In this document: piece after piece, positions 57,614-64,000 of the stretch
Layout of the letters: every line of letters begins with the position of its first letter
Numbering within the stretch: the stretch's first letter is position 1
Source of the DNA: Lentisphaerae bacterium GWF2_50_93
GTDB lineage: Bacteria > Verrucomicrobiota > Lentisphaeria > Victivallales > GWF2-50-93
Assembly: GCA_001804815.1 (NCBI GenBank)
Contig: MHBI01000118.1
Span: forward strand, 30,082 to 94,081
Length of the DNA: 64,000 nucleotides
Reading direction: 5' to 3'
Notes under the pieces: model-generated
Database searches by the model: none
What the model saw: the letters and a program-made list of their open reading frames with translations, nothing else
Told to the model about the DNA's origin: nothing
Position numbers and translations under genes: made by a program

Positions 57614-58975
57614 ATGAAAGACATATTCACCCTCAAAGAGAAACTCAATTCCTTTGACTTGAAGGAACGTCATGAGGCACTCCGCCGGCTGATGCTGATA
57701 AGCCTGGGCCCGGAGAAGCAATCCGACAATGTAAACATGCATATCCACAGCTTCTTCTCGTTCAACGCGGAAGGCTGGTCTCCTACCCGGATTGCCTGGG
57801 AGGCCTATGAAAAAGGTCTTTATGCCGCCGCGATCATAGACTTCGATGTGCTTGACGGCATGCTGGAGTTCTATGAGGCAGGCGAGATTCTCGGCATCAG
57901 GACGAACGTAGGGATTGAAACCCGTGCATTCCTCAAGGAATATTCCGACAGGGAGATAGATTCACCCGGAGAGCCGGGTGTCAGCTATATCGGCGGATCA
58001 GGATTCACGAAGATACTTCCGAAGACCTTCCTTCAGTCTGCGAAACTCGCAGAATACAGGCAGACCGCCAGGGACAGGAACATCTCGCTGATTGCCAGGA
58101 TAAATCCGCATGTCCCCGGGATTGCAATCGACTATGAAAATGACGTTCTTCCGCTGAGCCCTTCGGACTCAGCTACAGAACGTCATATTGTTTCCGCTTA
58201 TCTTCGAAAAACGGAAACTGTCTTTCAGGACAGGCCGGTCTTAATAAATTTTCTGTCTCAAACCTTAGGAAAATTACAGGAAGAGACAGAAAATTTATTA
58301 AAAAGCAGGACTTCCCTAGAGGAAGTCATGCGTGCGAAATTCGCAAAACGCGGGGGATTCGGATATGTGCAGCCGACACCGGCGACCTTTCCAAAAGTTG
58401 AGGAGTTCTTTGCATGGGTCAAATCCTGCGGCGCCATTCCCATGGAATCCTGGCTTGACGGCACCAGTGCGGGCGAGTCGAACCCGAAGGAACTGCTGGA
58501 ACTTTCCGTATCAAAAGGTGCTGCCGCCCTGAATCTGATTCCCGACCGCAACTGGAACATCAAGGATCCGGAAATCAGAGAGAAAAAGACTTCGAATCTC
58601 AGGGAGATCATAAAAGTCGCGGATTCAATGAACCTTCCTTTGAACATCGGAACGGAGATGAACAAGAAAGGACAGCCTTTCTGCGACGATTTGAACGGTT
58701 CAGTCCTCAAGGAATTCAAAGGAACGTTCCTCCGGGGTGCGAGGACGCTGGTCGGACATTCGATACTTGCGAGATTCGCAGATTTCGCCTATCTGGGAAG
58801 CAAGGCTGAAAATATTTTCGGAACCAGGATAGCCGATAAGAACAAGTTCTTTGAATCTGTCGGCGCCCTTCCACCGGTTACAAAATGCATTGCTGACAAG
58901 TTAAGGACCGCCGGCGAGGAAAAAGCCTATTCAATGATCTATGATTCTTTTAGAAATGAGAAATGGATGTGTTGA
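57614..58975 (+). CDS. PHP-domain protein in the sugar catabolic operon
   Basis: The metal-site signature is NMHIHSFFSFN with H43 and H45, followed by IIDFDVLDGMLEF (D76, D78) and VGIETRAF (E102), as in PHP-type phosphoesterases. A later GHS could supply another ligand. Such domains hydrolyse phosphate esters. The C-terminal 250 residues are barrel-like with no family I recognise. Its place between two sugar dehydrogenases suggests a sugar phosphate substrate. A 19-bp perfect inverted repeat lies inside the gene at 58241-58301. The start has only a weak ribosome-binding site (GGGAA). Confidence 0.7.
   Translation: MKDIFTLKEKLNSFDLKERHEALRRLMLISLGPEKQSDNVNMHIHSFFSFNAEGWSPTRIAWEAYEKGLYAAAIIDFDVLDGMLEFYEAGEILGIRTNVGIETRAFLKEYSDREIDSPGEPGVSYIGGSGFTKILPKTFLQSAKLAEYRQTARDRNISLIARINPHVPGIAIDYENDVLPLSPSDSATERHIVSAYLRKTETVFQDRPVLINFLSQTLGKLQEETENLLKSRTSLEEVMRAKFAKRGGFGYVQPTPATFPKVEEFFAWVKSCGAIPMESWLDGTSAGESNPKELLELSVSKGAAALNLIPDRNWNIKDPEIREKKTSNLREIIKVADSMNLPLNIGTEMNKKGQPFCDDLNGSVLKEFKGTFLRGARTLVGHSILARFADFAYLGSKAENIFGTRIADKNKFFESVGALPPVTKCIADKLRTAGEEKAYSMIYDSFRNEKWMC
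58241..58301. repeat. Intragenic inverted repeat of 19 bp
   Basis: TTAATAAATTTTCTGTCTC (58241-58259) is matched perfectly by GAGACAGAAAATTTATTAA (58283-58301), with 23 bases between. The ends AATAAATTTT / AAAATTTATT are those of the intergenic AT-rich palindromes. It encodes INFLSQ...EETENLL in the PHP protein without breaking the frame. Confidence 0.8.
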
Positions 58976-59040
58976 AGTAAGTAATTCAGCTTATAAATAC
59001 CACGCTAAAGCTGTGAACTCCAACATAAAATATAATCACT

Positions 59041-59067
59041 TAGTGTCTTTGTGCCTTGGTGGTTAAT
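59041..59067. repeat. TTTGTGCCTTGGTGG-type short repeat
   Basis: TAGTGTCTTTGTGCCTTGGT followed by GGTTAATC resembles a short dispersed sequence known from many environmental genomes. Only one copy is seen here; the gap 58976-59083 has no other feature. Confidence 0.3.
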
Positions 59068-59083
59068 CAAATAGGAGAAATAG

Positions 59084-60145
59084 ATGAAAGCTGCTGTTAT
59101 AAAGAAGCCGGGAGTAATTGTTGTTGAAGATGTTGCAACTCCTAAACCGGCTGACGGGGAAGTATTGCTGAAAGTTGAGGCGTGCGCACTTTGCGGCACC
59201 GACCAGAGAGTCCTGAAAGGCGAAAAACATGTTGATGTTCCTATTGTCGGACATGAGATAACCGGAACAGTTGTTGAAACTGGCAAGAGTGTAAAAGGGA
59301 TAGATAAAGGCGAGCGTTATGCAGTCCAGACCGTGATCGGATGCGGGGAATGCCCTCTCTGCAAGGTTCATCAGGAGAATCTCTGCGAGAAGGGATTCAA
59401 GGCGATAGGATATCAGTGGAACGGAGGATTCGCGGAATACATGATCATGCCGAAGCTGGGAGTAGATCAGGGATGCCTCATACCCATCTCCAGGAAGATG
59501 TCCGCTGAGGCCGGAACCCTCATTGAACCGCTTAGCTGCTGTGTCAACGGAATGAGGTGCATTCCTTTTGAGAAAGGCGGACATGTAGTAGTGTTCGGCG
59601 GTGGGATAATTGGCGTCCTCAACGCGCTGGTCGCTAAGGCCCGTGGAGCAAAGGAAGTCACAATCATGGACGTCTCACAGGAGCGTCTTGACCTTCACAG
59701 GAAACTTAAGCTTCCCTTCGACAATCTTGTGAATACCGCTAAGACCAATCCGGTCGACTGGGTGAAGCAGAAGACAGGCGGACGCGGAGTAGATGCTGTA
59801 GTCGTAGCGGCATCTGTTAAATCAATAGTTCCCTTAGGATTCAAGATACTGGCACGTTCCGGTCATCTCTCGATCTTCGCTGGAATGCCGAAATCAGATC
59901 CTGTCGAACAAATCGATCTGAATCTCATCCATTATCTCGAGCTCCACGTGCATGGGGCGAACAGCTCTGTACAGAAGGACTATCTTGAAGCCAGGGATCT
60001 TATTGAATCCGGTAAAATCAACGCCGACGCTCTAGTGACGCACAAGTTCAGTCTTGATGATTTCAACAAGGCGGTGGACGTCCAAGGAAACCCGGCGTCT
60101 GGAGCAATGAAGGTTGTAATAAATTTTTCGGATAAAAATTTATAA
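59084..60145 (+). CDS. Second zinc-dependent alcohol dehydrogenase
   Basis: Catalytic zinc ligands are C37 (ACALCGTDQR) and H57-E58 (VGHEITG); structural zinc cysteines are C87, C90, C93 and C101. The nucleotide-binding motif VVFGGGIIGVLNA follows. It resembles threonine or galactitol-phosphate-type dehydrogenases rather than the sorbitol type of its neighbour. The last eight residues (INFSDKNL) are encoded by an AT-rich palindrome, so the natural C-terminus may have been changed by its insertion. AGGAG precedes the ATG. The next gene starts 1 base after its stop, so the two are coupled. Confidence 0.85.
   Translation: MKAAVIKKPGVIVVEDVATPKPADGEVLLKVEACALCGTDQRVLKGEKHVDVPIVGHEITGTVVETGKSVKGIDKGERYAVQTVIGCGECPLCKVHQENLCEKGFKAIGYQWNGGFAEYMIMPKLGVDQGCLIPISRKMSAEAGTLIEPLSCCVNGMRCIPFEKGGHVVVFGGGIIGVLNALVAKARGAKEVTIMDVSQERLDLHRKLKLPFDNLVNTAKTNPVDWVKQKTGGRGVDAVVVAASVKSIVPLGFKILARSGHLSIFAGMPKSDPVEQIDLNLIHYLELHVHGANSSVQKDYLEARDLIESGKINADALVTHKFSLDDFNKAVDVQGNPASGAMKVVINFSDKNL
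60119..60143. repeat. AT-rich palindrome encoding a protein C-terminus
   Basis: ATAAATTTTT-CGGAT-AAAAATTTAT has 10-bp perfect arms. It overlaps the final codons and stop (60143-60145) of the dehydrogenase. Confidence 0.65.
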
Positions 60146-60146
60146 A

Positions 60147-60857
60147 ATGAAACTGTCAAAGAAATATTCAAACGAAGTGGCGTTGTTCGTCAAGGTCTGT
60201 GGAAGGCTTGCAAAGAACATGTACGTGACAGCGTTCGGCGGAAATCTCGCCTGGAAGCTGGAGGATGACGTAATTCTCATCACTCCCACACAGATGAACA
60301 AGGGCGATATAACTGGTGAGGACGTTGTCTTTATAAACCGTGAGGGCGACACCGTCGAAGGGAAAAGAAAACCTACAGGCGAAAAGCCGATGTACCTGAA
60401 ATTCTTCGAGGAACGTCCGGACATCGTGTCCGTCCTGCACTGCCATCCGCCATGCGTCTGCGCTTTCGCGATCATGAAAGGGAAGAACTATCTGATGCGG
60501 CCGTATTATCCGGAAACCGCGACGGAAGTAGGTCCGGTACCGGTTGTCCCATACGCTGAACCCCTTACCCAGCAACTCGCCGCGAATTTCTCTCCGTTCC
60601 TGAAGCAGTACAACAGCTTTATCATGGAGAACCACGGGCTGGTGACAATGACAAGCGGCGACATCTATTGGACGCTGTTGACAGTTGAACTTCTGGAGAG
60701 CTCAGCGAATTCCATGCTGAAAGGTCTTTCCGCCGGAAGCCTTCAGGAACTCGACAAGAAGGCAGTCAAGAACCTCGGGAATGTAATGAAGACCAGGAAT
60801 CTACCGCTTTTCGGCGCACCCGGTGTCAACAAGACCCTGGAAGACATGTATTTCTGA
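60147..60857 (+). CDS. Class II (zinc) aldolase/epimerase, fuculose-phosphate aldolase-like
   Basis: The family motifs are all present: FGGNLAWK (G31, G32, N33) for phosphate binding, a catalytic Glu79 in TGEKPMY, zinc ligands H98 and H100 in LHCHPPCVC, and H163 in MENHGLV. Such enzymes split fuculose-1-phosphate or rhamnulose-1-phosphate to dihydroxyacetone phosphate and L-lactaldehyde, or act as pentose-phosphate 4-epimerases. Along with lactate dehydrogenase and alcohol dehydrogenases, a lactaldehyde-producing aldolase is attractive. No kinase or isomerase for the upper steps is present here. No ribosome-binding site is seen; start is probably coupled to the upstream stop. Confidence 0.85.
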   Translation: MKLSKKYSNEVALFVKVCGRLAKNMYVTAFGGNLAWKLEDDVILITPTQMNKGDITGEDVVFINREGDTVEGKRKPTGEKPMYLKFFEERPDIVSVLHCHPPCVCAFAIMKGKNYLMRPYYPETATEVGPVPVVPYAEPLTQQLAANFSPFLKQYNSFIMENHGLVTMTSGDIYWTLLTVELLESSANSMLKGLSAGSLQELDKKAVKNLGNVMKTRNLPLFGAPGVNKTLEDMYF

Positions 60858-60885
60858 GCATTGAGCCAATTGCAAAGCTCCGGAT

Positions 60886-60950
60886 GCGGCAAGCGCGTCC
60901 CTCCATTTTACTCCAGTTCTGGGCGTGGAGGGTCATGCTTGCCATGACCG
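60886..60950. repeat. GGAG-headed inverted pair between convergent genes
   Basis: GCGGCAAGCGCGTCCCTCCA (60886-60905) is the inverse of the unit at 6221-6240. TGGAGGGTCATGCTTGCC (from 60926) is a related unit in the other direction, with stem GGTCATG / CATGACC and the same loop CTTGC. The stem differs from the 6226 copy (GGACGCG / CGCGTCC) by compensated changes. It may also serve as a bidirectional terminator. Confidence 0.65.
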
Positions 60951-61015
60951 TTTCTTGAGTTTTCAATTACTTCAGTTACCAGTAATTTGACCAAAATGGC
61001 AGGAATTATCTGGAT

Positions 61016-62422
61016 TCATTTGCTGCCCATTGGACGATCAATCATCACTCCCTGCTTCAGCAGTTGTGCCTGAAGGTTTTGGATATTCACGTCCTTCAGA
61101 TTTCCTTCCGTCTGGGAACAGGCGATTGCCGCGGCAGTCCCGGCGGCTTCGCCGGTCACAGCGCATGTCGGAATTACCCTGGTTACATCCCATGCCGCTC
61201 CGGCCGAGGAAATACAGCGGCCTGCTGTCACCAGATTTGAATTCATGACACCGGTCAGGCTCTTGTACGGTATGAAATATACCGGGCCGTTCTTTCTCCA
61301 GTTGCCGGTCATGCCCACGGCATCGTCGCAATACCTGTGGTCGTCCTTGTACTGGATCTCAACATCTCCAGCCAGCCGGCATGTCATCCGGAAGGATGGG
61401 ACAAGCGGAAGAATTGCAGGATAGATCTCCGATTTGCCTTTGGTCTTAGCACGCAGGTCGCTGATCTTTTTTCTGATCATCTCGTGGGTGGCAAGGATGA
61501 ATTCAGTGGTATCCCGGCCATCATCGCCGGCATAGCCCCTTATTCCGGAAGGAATTTTTCGCGGATCTTCAGGAAACGGCTTTGACATCGCATTGACGAT
61601 CAAACGCATAGCCCCCTTCTTTGAAGATTTCGGGGTTTCCTCATTTCCAACATCCTCGCCCGAATCCTCGCCCTCCTTGGTTTCCACACCTGATTCGAGA
61701 TGGTAGAACCAGCCGCATTCGACATTTGTGCGGAGTGATTCTGTCGGTTCGCCGGCACGCGTGCAGACATCGGCATCTCCAGACGCATCGACGACCGTGC
61801 GGCACTTCATGGCGACACGCCCGCTCTTGTTCTCAAGAAGCAGCGCAGACACCCTGCCTCCTTCGCGTACAACATCGCAGAAACGGGTGTCATACCAGAT
61901 CCTCACGTTGCTCTTCAAGAGAAGCTCCTCCATGTCAAGCATGAAAGATGCGGGATTGAAATCCACACGGAAACGGGTCTTCTTGCGCTGCTCCGGATCC
62001 CCGCCCTTCTCCCAGCATGACGGGATCTTCCGGAATCCGTCGCGGACGGAAAGGCGCAGAAGCTCCTCTCCAATTCCTCCAATCACCTGCCGGCCCATGC
62101 CGTCGCAGAGGGGCAGATAAACTATCACGTTTCCAAGGGTGGCAAGCCCGCCTAGGGCTGTCTCCTTTTCAATCAGCGATGTTCGCGCACCGAGCCGTGC
62201 GGCTGCCAGAGCTGCGGCCACGCCTGCGATTCCACCACCGACAACTGCCACATCCGTATCTTCAATTACCGGGATGTTCTTCTGCATTTCCAAGAGTCTT
62301 TCACCTGAAACCCGAGGACGGGAAACCTTTGAATTTGACTCTTCTCCAGACACCGTCATAGGTGATGCAGCCGCAAGTACGGACATGCATCCAGCTGTAT
62401 GTATTAAATCACGTCGATTCAT
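61016..62422 (-). CDS. FAD-dependent oxidoreductase with exported-type N-terminus
   Basis: The N-terminus MNRRDLIHTAGCMSVLAAAS resembles a twin-arginine signal. The FAD-binding Rossmann motif DVAVVGGGIAGVAAALAAARLG is at about residues 57-78, with GLATLGNVIVYLPLCDGMGRQV and TVVDASGDADVCTRAG typical of the FAD_oxidored family. The final block VTAGRCISSAGAAWDVTRV also fits. These proteins are frequent next to glycoside hydrolases in PVC bacteria, with unknown substrates. The gene starts 41 bases after the stop of the GH52-like gene, so it probably shares its transcript. Confidence 0.85.
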   Translation of the reverse strand: MNRRDLIHTAGCMSVLAAASPMTVSGEESNSKVSRPRVSGERLLEMQKNIPVIEDTDVAVVGGGIAGVAAALAAARLGARTSLIEKETALGGLATLGNVIVYLPLCDGMGRQVIGGIGEELLRLSVRDGFRKIPSCWEKGGDPEQRKKTRFRVDFNPASFMLDMEELLLKSNVRIWYDTRFCDVVREGGRVSALLLENKSGRVAMKCRTVVDASGDADVCTRAGEPTESLRTNVECGWFYHLESGVETKEGEDSGEDVGNEETPKSSKKGAMRLIVNAMSKPFPEDPRKIPSGIRGYAGDDGRDTTEFILATHEMIRKKISDLRAKTKGKSEIYPAILPLVPSFRMTCRLAGDVEIQYKDDHRYCDDAVGMTGNWRKNGPVYFIPYKSLTGVMNSNLVTAGRCISSAGAAWDVTRVIPTCAVTGEAAGTAAAIACSQTEGNLKDVNIQNLQAQLLKQGVMIDRPMGSK

Positions 62423-62462
62423 TTTATAATTTCCTCCCCTATCTATGTTTACCCGGCATAAA

Positions 62463-64000
62463 TTACTCTTCCAGCCAGAGGATGGAAGTGACGCCGCGTG
62501 GATAATATTTGCTTCCTTTTGCGATGCCGCTGATGATCTGGTCGCTCCAGGCCCAGTATCCTGATTCGCTGTTCACGAGCCATCTTATGTGGGCTGCATC
62601 GGCTTTTGCGCCTGCGCTCCCCCATTTGAATCCCAGTATTTCCCTGTATACGAACTGGCAGAGGTAGTTCTTGCTTAGCCAGGTATTGTTGCTTGTCGAT
62701 GATATCTTCCATCCGCCGTCATCGCAGAGGCAGGTTCCAGGTACAAGGACGGTATGGATATGCTGCTTAAGTGCTTTAATTAGATCCGAATATTTTCCAT
62801 TCTCCCTCAAAGCCTCGGGGCATCCTGTGAAAAGAGGGAACGCCAATCCTTCTATTCCGGGAATGATCTTTGAATCATTGCCCTTCTCGAATACTGCGGG
62901 AATATATCCCTTGGCTGTCTGTTTTGATGCGATTGTCCTTGCGCAGAGTCCGGCCTGGCGGGCTGCGATATTCGCAAGTTTTTTCCTGCCGGCGGAGGCG
63001 AAGATCCTTTCAAGCGCAACATACGATGCCCATGACTTCACAGCCAGATAAAGGTTGTTCCTGGACTGGCCAAGAGAGACGTCAAGGCTGTCATAGGTCG
63101 TAATTTCTGCGCCTTGCATTGTCCTGCTGCTGTCGAGGGCCATGACGCCGTCCCTCTTTTCAGGGTCAGGATTGTCGCGGTTCATGAGGCTTGCAAGGCA
63201 TTTTTCAAATATTCCCATGTTCTTCTTAAGCCATTTCCCGTCCTTTGTACCGTCGTAGTAAACTGCCCCGCAGAGGATCCAGTTGACAAGCTGCTCATGG
63301 GTCATATGGGAGAAACATCCGTCCAGTCCATGCTTTTCATAGCAGGAATACTGTGGTCTGCTGAAGACGTTGTTGTTGCCCATGTCATGGGTGAAACTGA
63401 TTCCGCCGGGATGGAGTTTTGCATCTCCATGATAATGCACTTTATCAAAATAGCTATATCTGGACACATAGAGGTCGAGTACGTTCTTCACGGTCCAGGG
63501 ATTCATCTTCATCTCGAAGAAAACCTGGTCGACGGTGAGATCAAAGGTATTGAGCATCCTGTATTCGCCTTCGTTGACAACCCATACAGCCTTATTTCCG
63601 GACTGCAGGAGTTCGGTCGAACCATAGTAGCTCCTAACCGCGTGGGACATCATGAACTTCTGGTCGGCGGACAGACCGGATTTACCGACCACCGCATCTG
63701 CGAGATCCGCAGTTTTCCTGTATCTGGAGAAGTTTCCAAGTGCGAAATCCGCAACATCTTCTATATTCTTGAAATAGCGTGTGTATAGGTAGCTTGTCTT
63801 CATTCCGGTGGTTGCGACACCTCCCCTGTAGAAGCAGACTGCCACCTTGCAGGTTTTTTTCACACCTGCAGGAACAGTAAAGACCAATGCCCCCACCTGC
63901 CCTATGGAAAATCCGATGTTCTCCATGAAATCCGGGCTGATTACTTCCTCTATCGAGAAAGCAAGAGCTGAATAGGCATCCTTCTCGGCAGTTGCTATCG
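62463..64000 (-). CDS. GH52-like glycoside hydrolase, cut by the window edge
   Basis: The reading frame is open from the stop at 62463 through the end of the window, so the N-terminus is missing; about 512 codons are visible. Blocks such as FYRGGVATTGMKTSYLYTRYF, GNFSRYRK, VVNEGEYRMLNTFDLTVDQVFFEM, SFTHDMGNNN and GWKISSTSNNTWLSKN match the GH52 beta-xylosidase family as I recall it (about 700 residues). GH52 enzymes hydrolyse xylose from the ends of xylo-oligosaccharides. The family is known mostly from Firmicutes, so its presence here would be of note. Catalytic residues were not assigned. Confidence 0.75.
   Translation of the reverse strand, partial: IATAEKDAYSALAFSIEEVISPDFMENIGFSIGQVGALVFTVPAGVKKTCKVAVCFYRGGVATTGMKTSYLYTRYFKNIEDVADFALGNFSRYRKTADLADAVVGKSGLSADQKFMMSHAVRSYYGSTELLQSGNKAVWVVNEGEYRMLNTFDLTVDQVFFEMKMNPWTVKNVLDLYVSRYSYFDKVHYHGDAKLHPGGISFTHDMGNNNVFSRPQYSCYEKHGLDGCFSHMTHEQLVNWILCGAVYYDGTKDGKWLKKNMGIFEKCLASLMNRDNPDPEKRDGVMALDSSRTMQGAEITTYDSLDVSLGQSRNNLYLAVKSWASYVALERIFASAGRKKLANIAARQAGLCARTIASKQTAKGYIPAVFEKGNDSKIIPGIEGLAFPLFTGCPEALRENGKYSDLIKALKQHIHTVLVPGTCLCDDGGWKISSTSNNTWLSKNYLCQFVYREILGFKWGSAGAKADAAHIRWLVNSESGYWAWSDQIISGIAKGSKYYPRGVTSILWLEE

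Overview
The window looks like part of the chromosome of an anaerobic, polysaccharide-degrading bacterium of the PVC group, most likely Lentisphaerota (Victivallales or a relative). This is inferred from gene content, not from a marker gene. The pointers are three pseudopilin-like proteins with the FTLIELLVVIAIIAILAAM leader and H-x9-DG tail, four sulfatases, many secreted glycoside hydrolases, an EtfAB-type lactate dehydrogenase, and very rich palindromic intergenic repeats. No rRNA, tRNA, CRISPR array, phage or intact transposase was seen.

Layout. 0.3-8.1 kb: LacI-type regulator, two pseudopilins, a GH9 enzyme and a GH20-like enzyme. 8.1-10.4 kb: repeats, a broken choloylglycine hydrolase, a secreted nitroreductase and a lipoprotein. 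10.7-15.8 kb: FHA-MoxR / DUF58 / transglutaminase operon. 15.8-29.0 kb (minus strand): a seven-gene operon of pseudopilin, SUMF1-like protein, GH51-like enzyme, second SUMF1-like protein, CocE-type hydrolase and two sulfatases, divergent from a GntR/LacI hybrid regulator at 29.1 kb. 30.3-35.9 kb: a sulfatase, an IclR regulator, and a GH36-like enzyme plus sulfatase pair. 36.1-38.1 kb: ankyrin protein and Gfo/Idh/MocA oxidoreductase. 38.1-39.2 kb: repeat-filled gap with a gene remnant. 39.2-43.6 kb: rhombosortase-like protease and a VIT-vWA protein with a Gly-rich C-terminal sorting tail, behind a clear sigma-54 promoter and divergent from a sigma-54 activator. 43.7-48.6 kb: PIN toxin-antitoxin pair and two glycosidases. 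48.8-51.9 kb: Ycf46-like AAA protein, lipoprotein and a Phd/ParE pair whose toxin looks truncated. 52.1-60.9 kb: DeoR regulator divergent from etfB-etfA-D-2-hydroxyacid dehydrogenase-polyol dehydrogenase-PHP protein-second dehydrogenase-class II aldolase. 61.0-64.0 kb: FAD-dependent oxidoreductase and a GH52-like enzyme cut by the window edge.

How it fits together. Glycosidases and sulfatases would release sugars from a sulfated, deoxysugar-rich glycan. The class II aldolase, two alcohol dehydrogenases and the Etf-linked lactate dehydrogenase could carry a lactaldehyde-type product to pyruvate. Pseudopilins sit next to regulators and hydrolases and may act as surface glycan-handling parts. 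The best candidates for something undescribed are the sigma-54-controlled rhombosortase / VIT-vWA module, the pseudopilin-SUMF1-sulfatase operon, and several families of GTAG/GGAG-headed palindromic repeats whose stems vary with compensating changes, one with GNRA loops.
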